From: Thereva unica
Lineage: Eukaryota; Arthropoda; Insecta; Diptera; Therevidae
DNA length: 64,000 bases
Assembly (NCBI GenBank): GCA_949987705.1
Contig: OX465281.1
Location: 154,184,380-154,248,379, forward strand
Direction: 5' to 3'
Shown here: positions 22,027 through 32,423 of the stretch, in pieces
How positions within the stretch are numbered: position 1 is the first letter of the stretch
Layout: every line of letters begins with the position of its first letter
Translations under genes and position numbers: made by a program
The notes under the pieces: model-generated
The model's input: the letters and a program-made list of their open reading frames with translations, nothing else
Told to the model about the DNA's origin: nothing
The model's database searches: none

Positions 22027-23738
22027 TCATGAGAATACCATAACACAAGTTAATAACGTGGTGAGTAGAGAAGAGGATCTTAATGTGCGTCGAGTAGCGT
22101 TTTGGCCCTCCTCCTTTCTATCTGATGTCTCTGATGTACTTTCAGTAAAGCCCGTGTTTACGTCCTTATTTCTGTGACAGGGGTTGTGATTGATAGAGTC
22201 GTGGTTTTCATATGGTAACCTGCAGAGTTTAGTAATGGGTCTCTTGAATAATTTATCCTTGCTTTTCACGGTAACCACTCTCGTAAGGTTGTCTTTCCCT
22301 GGGTGCAGCTCCACTATTCGTCCTAAAAGCCATTTGCTGGGTGGTAGCTTGTCTTCCTTTAATATTACTATATCATCTACCTTCAAGTGTTCTGCCGGTG
22401 TTCGCCATTTCGGCCTCTGTTGCAGACGGTGCAAATATTCTGTTTGCCATTTTATCCAAAATTGTTGATGAAATCGTTGCACTCGTTGCCATCGATCTAG
22501 TCGATTCTCGTTCATGTCTAAAAGTGAAGGCTCCGGGGGAGTAAAAATTGATCTTCCACTCAGGATTTTTGCTGGTGTTAAATAGTCTAAGTCGGTGGTA
22601 TCTGATCTCAATGGGCACAGCGGCCTCGAGTTCAGCGTAGCTTCGATTTGGCACAGAATTGTGCATATCTCTTCAAATGTCCAAGTTCTACATCCACTTA
22701 TTCTCTTGAAATGGTATTTGAAGCTCTTCACCCCTGCTTCCCACAACCCACCAAAGTGTGGTGCAGATGGTGGTATAAAATGCCATGTAATTAGGTCGGT
22801 TGCTAAAACTTCTGCGATTTCGGCTTGTATCTGGGACATACACTTCTTCCAATCTCGTTCGATTACTGTTTTTGCCCCCACAAAATTTGTGCCATTGTCG
22901 CTATAAATGTCCGAAGGCGTTCCCCTTCTGCTGCAAAATCTTCTGAAGGCTGCAAGGAATGCCGAAGTGCTTAGGTCGCTCACGAGTTCTAGATGAATAG
23001 CCTTTGTGGCTAAACAAACAAAAAGCGAAACATATCCTTTGGTTAATGTGAGTTTTCGTCCCTGTTTGATACGTATTTCAAATGGCCCACAGTAATCTAC
23101 TCCCGTGTGAGCAAACGGTTCTGAAATGTTTACTCGGGGGCTTGGTAGTTCTCCCATCAGCTGTTGGCATGATTGTCCCTTTTGGCGATGGCAAATGACG
23201 CACTTAAAAATTGTTGCTTTAACTACATTTCTCATACGCAGAATCCAATATTTTCTTTGTATCGCTGCACACGTTAATTGTACTCCTCCATGTTGGGTGG
23301 CTTTGTGGTAATAGTCGGCGATCAATCGCGATAAGTGATGTGTGTTGTCCAATATCGCTGGGTGTTTTGATTCGAATGGAAGAGACGATTTGGAAATCCT
23401 TCCTCTCACTCTCATAAGGCCGTCGCTGCCAATGAATGGGTTCAAGTCTAATAATCTGCTTTCTCTAATGCATTCTTTATTTTTCCTTAGGCAGGTGAGT
23501 TCTCGGGAAAATGTGTCTGCTTGTGCGATGAGTAATACTTTATTAAGCGCTACCCTAATTTCATTTGAAGAAAGCCATAACGTTTTTTCATCTGGTGCTT
23601 TATCTGGAGACATTCTGTTTTTGAGATTAGCACTGAATCTGAGTATGTATGCGAAAGTTCTTATCAGATGGGTGAATGAAGAGAATCGCGTGAAAATAGA
23701 GTCTGTGGGATCTACTGCTACGTGCATAGTGATATTTC
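22027..23738 (-). pseudogene. pol: BEL-1 pol, integrase portion
   Basis: This is the C-terminal part of the BEL/Pao polyprotein downstream of the errantivirus insertion. It has the zinc-binding HHCC region (YYHKATQHGGVQLT ... CVICHRQKG), the integrase core with VDYCGPFEI, SDNGTNFVGA and the FIPPSAPHFGGLWEAGV block containing the catalytic Glu, then a DUF5641-like C-terminal domain (RPKWRTPAEHLKVDDIV ... GRIVELHPG). The codons above 23742 in this frame belong to the inserted LTR and are not part of the protein. No stop is seen inside the region. Confidence 0.9.
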
Positions 23739-23742
23739 GCAT
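23739..23742. repeat. Target-site duplication of the errantivirus-like element, left
   Basis: GCAT, matched by GCAT at 34132-34135. A 4-bp duplication is normal for Ty3/gypsy integrases. Confidence 0.85.
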
Positions 23743-24617
23743 TGTTGTGTGGTCCCTTTCCACACAGGATCCGTAGTGCCGCCTTTTGGGGGATGTCCGG
23801 ACCCTTTGTTCTAAAGCAACTGATCTCAAAAAAAATTAAAAAAAAGTTCTTCCCTTTTTTCTAGAGCATCGGCTCCTTTTTATTTTCTTAATATACTTTC
23901 TTAATACACTTCAAAATTTTATAAATTTTCACGGACTGAAGGTCTCGTGATTCTTTTGGTAACTTCTTCTGTTTTTCTGAGTGAGAGCCCTGTTGGACAT
24001 TCAAGCAGATCTATTAATAGGGGCCTCCCCACCAACCAAAAACGATCGGTTATTTCCAATCATTTCCAAGAAAACCAAAATCGGCGTTTCGCTTTGTTTC
24101 AGTTTTTCTCGAGGGTGATTGGACAGTCCCTAAGTGGGAGTTGCCTTTCGTAATTATTTACATACATATATGAAAAAGAAAAGTCTGCATTTAGATTTCT
24201 TATGATGAACTGTTTTTGGGGCACCAGAATGTTCACCCCGCGTTGAAATTCGACATTTCCCAGATGTCGCAATTTCAAGCGATTCAAGTGTGCAAGCGCA
24301 CGAAAGTTGGCCAGAGGTAATTAACTCGCGCATGATTCACCGTCAGCACTCTTGCTGCAGTGTTTTTGTCTTGGGTCGGTGACAAGGGTCTATGGCCGTA
24401 CCCGCTGTGGTTGACTCGTGTGGTCATGTGAAATCTATGGGTTGACGGTCAAGGCATTGTATTGAATTACAATAAATATGAAATATTTATTGGGTATGGT
24501 CAAGATAGTTTGTATGGAAGAATATTAGGGAAGTTTTGAATGGGTTTTGTGGTGATCGTGGAGATCATTATATCTTAGAATGGTTGGAGGTCGGTGTAAT
24601 GAGGCTGGGCCATTACA
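23743..24617 (-). repeat. Errantivirus-like 3' LTR (875 bp)
   Basis: On the minus strand it begins TGTAATGG and ends ACACAACA. It has the same length as 33257-34131 and appears identical except for one base (T/C at about 24503 versus 34023), so the insertion is young. Confidence 0.95.
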
Positions 24618-24630
24618 CACCATCCCCCTT
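24618..24630 (-). promoter_or_regulatory. Polypurine tract
   Basis: AAGGGGGATGGTG on the minus strand, directly upstream of the 3' LTR: the usual position for the plus-strand DNA primer. Confidence 0.7.
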
Positions 24631-25236
24631 AGAAAAAGTTTCAGATCGTAGAGAATGAAACTTGCGAATAATGCAGAAGTAAAAATATGAAAATTGGGAA
24701 TAGTAGATTATTTTATATATATGTATTTTTTTTTTTTTATTATTTTTTTTTTGTTTTGTTTGTCCTCTTTTAAATTTTTTTTTTTTTGGGGAAGGTGGTC
24801 CCTATAGTATAGATCTGCTTTAGTTGTGTTTTTTTTTTTTTTTTAATTTATTTATTTATTTATACTTTTGTGCGTAACTAGATAACTTGTATGACTTAAA
24901 ATATTTGATATCTAGGAAAATATATGTCTAGTTTAAATTAACAATGTCTTCAATCATACCATCATTGCTTTATGTATTACGTTGATTTATATATTTTTTT
25001 TGTTATTTTAATAATATTTTTTTTTTTATTTTATTTTTATTGGTATCTGTCTACATTTTATTTCTTACAATTATATTTTTTTGTTTTCTTAATTTATTTT
25101 TATTACATATATGTTTTTCTTATTAGTACTGCTATTTTAATTAATTGAATTGAATTGAATTGTTTTAGTTATAAATTTAATTTGATATTACTGGATTACG
25201 TTCTCTCTCTTTTCTTTATTAGATTTTTTTTTTTTT
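24631..25236 (-). other. 3' non-coding region of the errantivirus-like element
   Basis: Very AT-rich with several poly-T runs on the plus strand, between env and the polypurine tract. No gene seen. Confidence 0.5.
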
Positions 25237-27027
25237 TTATTTCTTCATAGTAAGGGTATATAACGGTTCTTCGCGAACTTCTGTGCATTCGAATTTTTTT
25301 TCCTTAGTCTCATTGATGGTTTTCTTGGCGCATTGGAGTTTTGACTTAAAGGTATAAATGATTAGGGCCAATATTAGAGCCGCGAGGGAGTACAAGATCA
25401 CGTAATGGTGTACGTGGTGTACACTTGGGGTTTTCGTTTCGAATATCTCTTTTCCTTTTTGGAATCGAATGGTTTGGCTTAAACCTTTGAGTTCGTCGAA
25501 GTTATTAAATTTCAACACGCGAACGGGGGCCTGTAGTGGATTTTCCGTTTGATTTTTACTTGTGAGCTCGATTAGGTTATTTGTCAGATTGAGGGAAGGT
25601 AGAAAATAGTTGTTGATTTTCGTAGTTTTTATATTATGGGCTTGGATTACGAGATTTTGAGTTTTTAAATAACATCCGTCCTTCAAAGTAAGGATACCGA
25701 TGTTCGAGAGGGTTTCGGGAGTTATGTTCTTATTACAGATCGTGTCGAATGTTATTTGTTTGTCTAATGAAAAGAGCCATGTATTAGGCTGTGAAAGTTG
25801 TATCCAAAAGTCCGTTCGTGCCGTGCTTCTTACTTCGCAATATGGAGGAATGTTGTCTAGGTGGTTGAGTAAATCGACCTCGCATAAATAGTTTTTGGAC
25901 TGAGCATTAAATATAGGGTGATTAATTTGACACAGATAGTATTTTAGGTTGTTAGTGACACATTGGCTGAAATCGAATTTGTTCAGAGTGTAATAATGCT
26001 CACGATTCAGGTCGATTACCAGATATTCCGAAGTGGGTTGGATATAGACGGATTGGTTTCCGTGAGGAATGGGTAAAGGGTGTATTTTATAGAGTTGATA
26101 CTCTTCCTTGAATGGTAAGGGAATTTTAATCTCGAATATAATTTTATTTTCTACAAGCGAGGTACGCATATGGCTGATTTGGTAGATATGTAGTAGGTTA
26201 ATCCTATCTTCATCTATGGGTAACATTAGTGTCTTTGGGATTCCTTTATGGATCTTCACTAATGCATCTCTCAGTTGACTGGGGGTAATGATGGATGGAT
26301 GAGGCTTGCCGTGCCTTGCATCGGTAACGAGGTTTATAAGTATGTTTTGTGTTGTTTGCAGACGGTCTAACATAAGGGTCGTTAAGGAGACAAGAGTTTC
26401 CATTTGGTTACTCAAATAGTTTATTCTTGTTTCCTTACTGGCTTGGTTGACCATGAGGTCGAATACAACAAGTTTTTCTTCCATATGTAAGAAGTTGTTT
26501 TTTATTTCGTTCCGACTCTGATTAAAAATGTTAATGGTAGTGTCTATTATAGTCGTTTGATTTTTCATTAAATTTAATAGGTGTTCTTGGTTGTCTTTTA
26601 AGTTTTCTATTTGCTCATTGTATCGTTCTGCGTCCTCTTCGCTTAATGTCCCGAATAGGGTTTTGCTAAGTGATCCCACGATATTGAGAAGGCCTCTTTT
26701 GTATCGATGGCTTTCTGGTTTTAAAAGTTGTGAGTTTTGCCCGAGATTAGCCATATATAACCGTAGCTGGCGTGTGATCTCTTTACAGGGAATTTCGTTG
26801 CCGCGGGTGGCATGTATTTTCTCACATATTGAGTTTATTTTGTTCGTATATGTAGTTACCTTATCTAATTCGTATTGGTAATTACTTAAGTCGTAGTAAA
26901 CGATGATGCACCATTCGCTTCCGTATAGACCCACTCTTCCTATTTCCTCGAAATATAATCCGGGGTTATCCCTCAGGTGCGTAATTTCGATGGCGGTGTG
27001 TTCCTCCGCGTATGCACCTCTTGTCAT
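25237..27027 (-). CDS. env: Errantivirus-like Env, F-type fusion glycoprotein
   Basis: About 596 codons from the first Met. Features of the F-like envelope family are visible: a furin-type site HRYKR at residues 107-111 followed by a hydrophobic fusion-peptide-like GLLNIVG, an amphipathic helical region after it (NEQIENLKDNQEHLLNLMKN), a Cys-rich C-terminal ectodomain, and a membrane anchor near the C terminus (YVILYSLAALILALIIYTF) with a short basic tail. A hydrophobic leader (WPLVLVLVTNLM) lies in frame just upstream of the annotated Met with no ATG of its own, which suggests that env is expressed from a spliced mRNA that supplies the start. The protein would act at the cell surface or virion membrane. 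The frame is unbroken. Confidence 0.85.
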   Translation of the reverse strand: MTRGAYAEEHTAIEITHLRDNPGLYFEEIGRVGLYGSEWCIIVYYDLSNYQYELDKVTTYTNKINSICEKIHATRGNEIPCKEITRQLRLYMANLGQNSQLLKPESHRYKRGLLNIVGSLSKTLFGTLSEEDAERYNEQIENLKDNQEHLLNLMKNQTTIIDTTINIFNQSRNEIKNNFLHMEEKLVVFDLMVNQASKETRINYLSNQMETLVSLTTLMLDRLQTTQNILINLVTDARHGKPHPSIITPSQLRDALVKIHKGIPKTLMLPIDEDRINLLHIYQISHMRTSLVENKIIFEIKIPLPFKEEYQLYKIHPLPIPHGNQSVYIQPTSEYLVIDLNREHYYTLNKFDFSQCVTNNLKYYLCQINHPIFNAQSKNYLCEVDLLNHLDNIPPYCEVRSTARTDFWIQLSQPNTWLFSLDKQITFDTICNKNITPETLSNIGILTLKDGCYLKTQNLVIQAHNIKTTKINNYFLPSLNLTNNLIELTSKNQTENPLQAPVRVLKFNNFDELKGLSQTIRFQKGKEIFETKTPSVHHVHHYVILYSLAALILALIIYTFKSKLQCAKKTINETKEKKFECTEVREEPLYTLTMKK

Positions 27028-27202
27028 TAAATTTGTAACCAGTACCAGTACTAGGGGCCACCTGGAGGGGAGAAGTATCCTTGTTTTTTATTTGTTCATT
27101 ATTCATGTGTTGTTTGATTTATTTTGCTTATTTTATCATATTTATATTTTTATTCTACCCATTTTAATCTTTTTTTTTTTTTTTTTTTTTTTGTTTTGTT
27201 GT
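27028..27202 (-). other. pol-env junction with T-rich tract
   Basis: Contains the in-frame hydrophobic leader of env (about 27070-27028) and a T20-type run near 27170-27192 on the plus strand. A splice acceptor for env mRNA is expected here but I could not pick one with confidence. Confidence 0.4.
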
Positions 27203-30200
27203 TCATTCGTTAAATAATTTTAGATTATTATTATGGATTACTCTATTTTTATTGCCTACTTTTATAGTGGTGTTTTCTGTCGAGTTCAGTTTGATTACCT
27301 CGAAGGGTCCTGACCATAGTGGAGAGAATTTGTTTTTGCGGGCGAAATTTTTTAAGAGCACTTTGTCTCCGAGATTAAACGTTTTCGTCTTTGCGCTTTT
27401 ATCATATAAGGCTTTATTTTTGTTTTTGTTATTTAATAAATGTTCCCTTGCTATTTGATATCCGTGTTGCAATCTTGCCTTTAGTTCGTTTCTGTAATTC
27501 TCGTAATTGTAGCATACGGATGGTTGATTTTGTATAACCGATGGTAGATTCGCCGCGAATCCGTATAGTAGTTCATGTGGTGAGAAGTTGGTACTACTGT
27601 GTGGCGTGGTGTTAAATACGAAGATAGCATAGGGGATCCACTGATCCCAAGTCATCTGATCTCTGTTGACATAATGTCGAAGGTATTCCGATAAGGTTCG
27701 GTGTGTTCTTTCGAGAGCACCGTTTGTTTGAGGGTGGTATGGGGAAGTTTGGATTTTGCGAATCCGAAGTAGTTTGCACGTTTGTGCAAAGAGCTCACTC
27801 AAAAAATTGGATCCCTGGTCCGTAAGTATTGACTCGGGAATACCGTGCCTGCATATTATTTGCGTTACAAATGATTCAGATACTGTTTTAGCTTCGGCGT
27901 TCGCGATAGGTATGGCTTCTGAATATTTGGTAAGGTCGTCCTGAAAGGTAAGTAAATATTTGTTACCGCTGTGGCTCACTGGCAGTGGTCCAACAATGTC
28001 CAAGAAAATCCGCTCAAATGGTTTAGAGCTTGTAGATGTTATTTTCATTGGTACTTTGGGATTTTTACTTTGCTTATTAATCTGACACAGGGAACATTTT
28101 GATATGTACTCCTTTATATCTTTACACATTCCTTGCCAGTGGAATCTCGCTTGAATGCGCCGTAGTGTTCTCTTAACTCCTTGATGTCCACCTAGAGGTG
28201 ATTCATGGTAGTTCTTTAGAATTTCTGCTATTTGTTTTTTTTCGGTGACTTTTTGTACCTCAGTAATGTAGTAAGTTACTTGAAATTTGTTTGATGGGAA
28301 CATGGTTATAAGTAATTCTCTTAGTTTTGAACGGCTGGGGGCGTCGTATTCGGGGATTGATAGATGTATCTGAATTAGTTTCGTATTTTGTTGAAGGTAT
28401 TCCCGGAACTTGAGTAATATGTTGGTTAGCAGTTCCTTGCTTTCCTGTGTGTGAAGGTGCGTCGGTCCCTTTCCTATTACGTAATTAGTTTCTTTAAGTT
28501 TATAATCTTTAATTTGACCCTTGATAAGGTTGTTCACATCTGGGATGCGTTCCGTTAGTAGTTCGGAGGTTAGGTCCTCGTTAGTACTTATGATGAAGAA
28601 TTTGTATTGGATTTGAGTTTTGTTAATTAATATTTCTCTGCTTTCTATTATATGATCGCCCATGGGGATATGGTTGTCCATTATACCGTCCGTAGCCTCG
28701 TCTTTGTTGTTTTGTTTTTTGGTCCGACTCCTGGTAATCATATTAACGCTCTTAACAGTTTCTTCAGGGACGATTCTACTTAATGCATCGGCGTTGCAGT
28801 TAAGTCTGCCTGGTTTATGCACGATCGCATAATCGTATTCCTCGAGCCTGATTCGCCACCTCATAAGCCTGGAGGAAGGGTCTTTAAGATTCATTAGCCA
28901 TTTTAAAGGCATATGGTCTGTTATGATATTAAATTTCCTGCCATAGAGGTATGGACGGAACTGTTCGACAGCATAGATCATAGCTAACAGTTCTTTCTCG
29001 ATAGTTGAGTATCTGGATTCGGCCTGGTTGAGCGTCCTACTGGCGTAGCATATAGGGCGATCATGACCTATTTTGCCTTGCGATAATACTGCGCCTAATG
29101 CGATATCACTAGCATCGGTGGTCACATTGAATTCCTTCGTAAAATCGGGATATGCCAAAATGGGAGTGGTCATAAGTTTTTCTTTCAGAATTGTGAATGC
29201 TTCGTCGCAGAAACAGTCCCACTTGAAGGTTACATCCTTCTTTAACAAATTAGTGAGTGGTTTAGCGATTTTGGAGAAGTTCGGGATGAATCGACGATAA
29301 TACCCGGCAAAGCCGAGGAAGGATTTTATGTCTTTGGCTTTTTTAGGCGTGGGGTAAGTTTTTACTACGGCGATTTTGGATGGGTCCGGTCTGACTCCAT
29401 CTTGGCCTACTACGTGTCCTAGGTAGATGATTTCTTTCTGAAGGAAATTACATTTGTCTGGTTGTAATTTCAGGTTGTTGTCTCGAAGTCTTTCTAATAC
29501 TTCGATTAGCTTCTTATTGTGGTCTTGTAGGTTATATCCGTAAATGACAACATCATCAAGATACACAAAACATCTCAATCCTTGAAGTCCTGTTAACACA
29601 GAATTCATCAACCTTTGAAAGGTCGCAGGGGCTCCTTTTAAGCCGAATGGCATTCTATTAAACTCATAGTGCCCGAAAGGGGTGCTGAAAGCAGTCTTTG
29701 CCTTGTCTTTGTCCTCCATGGGGATTTGGTGGAACCCGCTTGCTAAGTCGAGGGTGGAAAAATATTTAGAACGTCCTAGTTGATCTAGGATATCGGTAAT
29801 ATTCGGGAGAGGGAAAGCATCTCCGACTGTTATGTCGTTGAGCCTCCGAAAATCGACCACGACCCTCCAACGCTTGTTTCCGGAGCTGTCTGGTTTCTTG
29901 GGGACTAAGAGCAGAGGCGAGTTCCAGGGACTCTTGCTAGGACTGATGATGTCGTCAGTGATTAACTGATCTATTTGTTTATTTATCTCCTCCCGTTGAG
30001 ATACTGGAAGGCGGTATGGTTTCACGTAGACCGGAGGTTTATCTGCGAAAACGGGTATAGTGTGCGAAATTGCATCTGTGTGAGTGAGGGGGTCGCCCTC
30101 TAAATAAAATAGGTCGTTGAAATTCCGACATATGGTAAGAATGGCTTTCTTTTCCTCGAAACTGCAGTGGTCTAATTTTAGTATGCTTTCGAGCCTTTTG

Positions 30201-30328
30201 AGCCTATTTTTGATCGGGTCTGCTAAATAATTTGAACTAATTACGTTATAAGAATCGAGATCATCGTATTTGGGTTGAATTTTGTTGGTAGGTATTTTTA
30301 CCTCATAATCATTTGAGTTGAGTATCAA
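27203..30328 (-). CDS. pol: Errantivirus-like Pol: RT, RNase H, integrase
   Basis: About 1,041 codons, open also upstream of the listed start, which is a TTG; expression is most likely by frameshift from protease. RT motifs are WRVVVDFRRLNDITV, YFSTLDLASGFHQI, FNRMPFGLKGAPATF and the catalytic FVYLDDVVIYG. RNase H has TTDASDIALGAVLSQ and RYSTIEKELLAMIYA. Integrase has an HHCC zinc domain (HESPLGGHQGVKRT ... CSLCQINK) and the core DIVGPLP, TDQGSNFLSELF and the Glu in HPQTNGALERTHR. All catalytic acids are present, so this copy looks functional. The C terminus (DKVLLKN, GPFEVI) is a chromodomain-less gypsy tail. Confidence 0.93.
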   Translation of the reverse strand: MILNSNDYEVKIPTNKIQPKYDDLDSYNVISSNYLADPIKNRLKRLESILKLDHCSFEEKKAILTICRNFNDLFYLEGDPLTHTDAISHTIPVFADKPPVYVKPYRLPVSQREEINKQIDQLITDDIISPSKSPWNSPLLLVPKKPDSSGNKRWRVVVDFRRLNDITVGDAFPLPNITDILDQLGRSKYFSTLDLASGFHQIPMEDKDKAKTAFSTPFGHYEFNRMPFGLKGAPATFQRLMNSVLTGLQGLRCFVYLDDVVIYGYNLQDHNKKLIEVLERLRDNNLKLQPDKCNFLQKEIIYLGHVVGQDGVRPDPSKIAVVKTYPTPKKAKDIKSFLGFAGYYRRFIPNFSKIAKPLTNLLKKDVTFKWDCFCDEAFTILKEKLMTTPILAYPDFTKEFNVTTDASDIALGAVLSQGKIGHDRPICYASRTLNQAESRYSTIEKELLAMIYAVEQFRPYLYGRKFNIITDHMPLKWLMNLKDPSSRLMRWRIRLEEYDYAIVHKPGRLNCNADALSRIVPEETVKSVNMITRSRTKKQNNKDEATDGIMDNHIPMGDHIIESREILINKTQIQYKFFIISTNEDLTSELLTERIPDVNNLIKGQIKDYKLKETNYVIGKGPTHLHTQESKELLTNILLKFREYLQQNTKLIQIHLSIPEYDAPSRSKLRELLITMFPSNKFQVTYYITEVQKVTEKKQIAEILKNYHESPLGGHQGVKRTLRRIQARFHWQGMCKDIKEYISKCSLCQINKQSKNPKVPMKITSTSSKPFERIFLDIVGPLPVSHSGNKYLLTFQDDLTKYSEAIPIANAEAKTVSESFVTQIICRHGIPESILTDQGSNFLSELFAQTCKLLRIRKIQTSPYHPQTNGALERTHRTLSEYLRHYVNRDQMTWDQWIPYAIFVFNTTPHSSTNFSPHELLYGFAANLPSVIQNQPSVCYNYENYRNELKARLQHGYQIAREHLLNNKNKNKALYDKSAKTKTFNLGDKVLLKNFARKNKFSPLWSGPFEVIKLNSTENTTIKVGNKNRVIHNNNLKLFNE

Positions 30329-30357
30329 TAATTTGGCTTCTTCCTCTTCTGGAGATA

Positions 30358-31299
30358 TCAGACTATTTCCGATATATATACACCTGGTTCAATTTCTTGT
30401 TGGAAGTATACAACTTCTTTACTGTGTTTTGCTGGTATAGAGATTAACTTTTCTACTCTAGGGGGAATGGTCACCTCCTCCGCTGCAGCATCTGACTTTT
30501 CCCTTTTACCATCGAAATTTTCTGTTACCATTCGAGTTCCACGGTCATAGCATTGTGGAATCTCGTTTTCAAACAGTGCGCAATTTTTAACAAACAGCTG
30601 GGAACCGCGGTCGTAGCGTTGCGTATTCCCAGTAAATTTTGGGTCGTTATAAAAGCACTGTGTATTATTGTTGTATTCTTTTTCTCTAGGGTTTGTTTTG
30701 TTAATATTAATAAGTATTTCTTGTTCGCTTTCGGTCATAGGGTTATTCGTGCTAAGCTCCCCGCTTGTAGTTTTGGCTGGGGGTAGACTTAAATCTTCTA
30801 ATAGGTGTACACTTAATTCTAATTCATGAGTGCGGTAATTAACTATGCCGTCATATTTCATTAAGAAATCATGCCCAATAAGGCCCTCAGAGGTTAGGTT
30901 GCTCCCTTCTCGTAAGACGTGAAAATCATGTCTTAGGTTAATTAAATTGTTTTTGAATGGCACTTGCAAGCAAGCGGGTGTGGTACCATAGCTGCCGTCT
31001 GATTGGTCGAAGACCGTCACAATCGTACACAGGTCTTTTTCATTTATTGGAGTGTCACCTATGGCAGTTTCTGCCCTGTGGACGCTAATTTGTGATCCAC
31101 AGTCAACTGCGTATGTGGAATAACCGCCTGATATTGAGGACCTTATAGTGGCGAAGACTCCCTTAGGAACGATTCTTACGGGGATTCTGAGTATTGTGAT
31201 TGGGGCGGTGGTTGCATTACTCCCTCTGCTTCTATTAGGCGAGGGAGATCGCCGCTGGTCTCCTCTCGCCCCATAATGTTTTCCTGTAACTCCGACCAT
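30358..31299 (-). CDS. pro: Errantivirus-like protease-containing frame
   Basis: An open frame overlapping gag by about 124 bp in the -1 frame and overlapping the upstream extension of pol in the next -1 frame. The retropepsin signature is YAVDCGSQISVH, with DCG in place of the usual DTG or DSG, followed downstream by a hydrophobic EGLIGHDFLMKYDG block equivalent to the flap-to-helix ILG motif. It would cleave the polyprotein. A Ser/Thr-rich spacer containing repeated CYDRG motifs follows. The listed start Met is not necessarily used. Whether the second shift into pol is programmed or a mutation cannot be told from one copy. Confidence 0.8.
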   Translation of the reverse strand: MVGVTGKHYGARGDQRRSPSPNRSRGSNATTAPITILRIPVRIVPKGVFATIRSSISGGYSTYAVDCGSQISVHRAETAIGDTPINEKDLCTIVTVFDQSDGSYGTTPACLQVPFKNNLINLRHDFHVLREGSNLTSEGLIGHDFLMKYDGIVNYRTHELELSVHLLEDLSLPPAKTTSGELSTNNPMTESEQEILININKTNPREKEYNNNTQCFYNDPKFTGNTQRYDRGSQLFVKNCALFENEIPQCYDRGTRMVTENFDGKREKSDAAAEEVTIPPRVEKLISIPAKHSKEVVYFQQEIEPGVYISEIV

Positions 31300-32423
31300 T
31301 GAATATTTCGTAGGGGTCTAAGTTGCTCGGAATTTCCTTGGTTTATGGGCGGTCTATTGACCGGGTTGTTGTGAAAGGGCATCCGCCTGTATGATTCAGG
31401 TGGTCCTTGATCGAACCTTGGATTGTTCCTACGTGCATCAGGGTGTGCTTGACGACGCGGGTTGTCATTGCCTTGTAAAGCTCTTCGATTCATATCTCTT
31501 TCGTCGTACATTCGTGTCCGGCATTCACTTATGTGGTGATTGGGTCGATTACAGTATCGGCATATCAGCCTGTTTATTTCACGTTTAACTGAAGGAATGT
31601 TGGGGCTAAAAGAAGGTAGACTTCTACGCTGGAAGCAGGCTTCTCTAGTGTGCCCTCTTTTATGACAAAAGTCGCAGGTGATGGCGTTTGTGTTCCGTGA
31701 AGGAGTTGCATTCGTTGGATAAACGGATGAATTGGATAATCTTAATGATTGTTCCAGGACGTAATTTATAGCCGCTCTAAGGGTTTTCTCACCTCGAGCT
31801 TTCGCTATAATTTTCAGATGGTCGTTTCTAAGGCCATCTTCAAAAGCTCTAACGGCGTTTGCCTCGTTTTCTATAAGGAGGAAACTTCTGGCCGCGATGT
31901 CGCTGGTTCCTTTTAGGGTGACGTCGTTTAACTCCGAAAGAAGTTTCGTGACTTTCTGGGCATAATCCCTCAATTCTTCCTTATTTCCCTGTCTCAATCT
32001 CATGAGTTCCGCCTGAATAGTGATTCTAGGGCGATCATCAATAAATTGGGCTTGTAGTTCATTTTTCAATAATTCCCAGGAGTCAATCGACTTGTATTTA
32101 AAAATGTCGTAAGCTGGACCTGTCAGTTTAGTTTTTAGGAGGTTTAAGAACAAGTTTTTATCGTTAGCCGTATGGGCTTGGGCAAAAAGTATTTCACAGC
32201 AGGATAGGAACCGATGAAGGTCACTAGGGTTACCGTCAAAAGTCGGTATTAAGTTGCGGGCGTCTGAGATAGTGATGGAGAGCATATTTCTGACCGAATC
32301 AGAAGGTGGTTCAGTCATCTCGATAGAGTAAGATTTAGCTCTGGTACGAACAATTTTGAGGGTTTTTTTTTCACTTGTAGAGAAGTACGATCCCAAAGTA
32401 TAATAAAAAATGCAACACTTCAA
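31176..32423 (-). CDS. gag: Errantivirus-like Gag
   Basis: The likely start is the Met at 32318 (MTEPPSDSV), since the preceding 35 codons look like leader. The capsid-like region includes FDGNPSDLHRFLSCCE, LTGPAYDIFK and the helix around LLSELNDVTLKG. Two CCHC zinc knuckles follow (CDFCHKRGHTREAC and CRYCNRPNHHISEC), which bind genomic RNA. The C terminus is Arg/Pro/Asn-rich and overlaps the protease frame. Capsid plus two knuckles matches gypsy-family Gag proteins of this size. Confidence 0.88.
   Translation of the reverse strand: MKCCIFYYTLGSYFSTSEKKTLKIVRTRAKSYSIEMTEPPSDSVRNMLSITISDARNLIPTFDGNPSDLHRFLSCCEILFAQAHTANDKNLFLNLLKTKLTGPAYDIFKYKSIDSWELLKNELQAQFIDDRPRITIQAELMRLRQGNKEELRDYAQKVTKLLSELNDVTLKGTSDIAARSFLLIENEANAVRAFEDGLRNDHLKIIAKARGEKTLRAAINYVLEQSLRLSNSSVYPTNATPSRNTNAITCDFCHKRGHTREACFQRRSLPSFSPNIPSVKREINRLICRYCNRPNHHISECRTRMYDERDMNRRALQGNDNPRRQAHPDARRNNPRFDQGPPESYRRMPFHNNPVNRPPINQGNSEQLRPLRNIQWSELQENIMGREETSGDLPRLIEAEGVMQPPPQSQYSESP

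Noticed and set aside
23947..24287. Short frames repeated at 33461-33801
   Set aside because: They lie inside the errantivirus LTRs and have no coding features.
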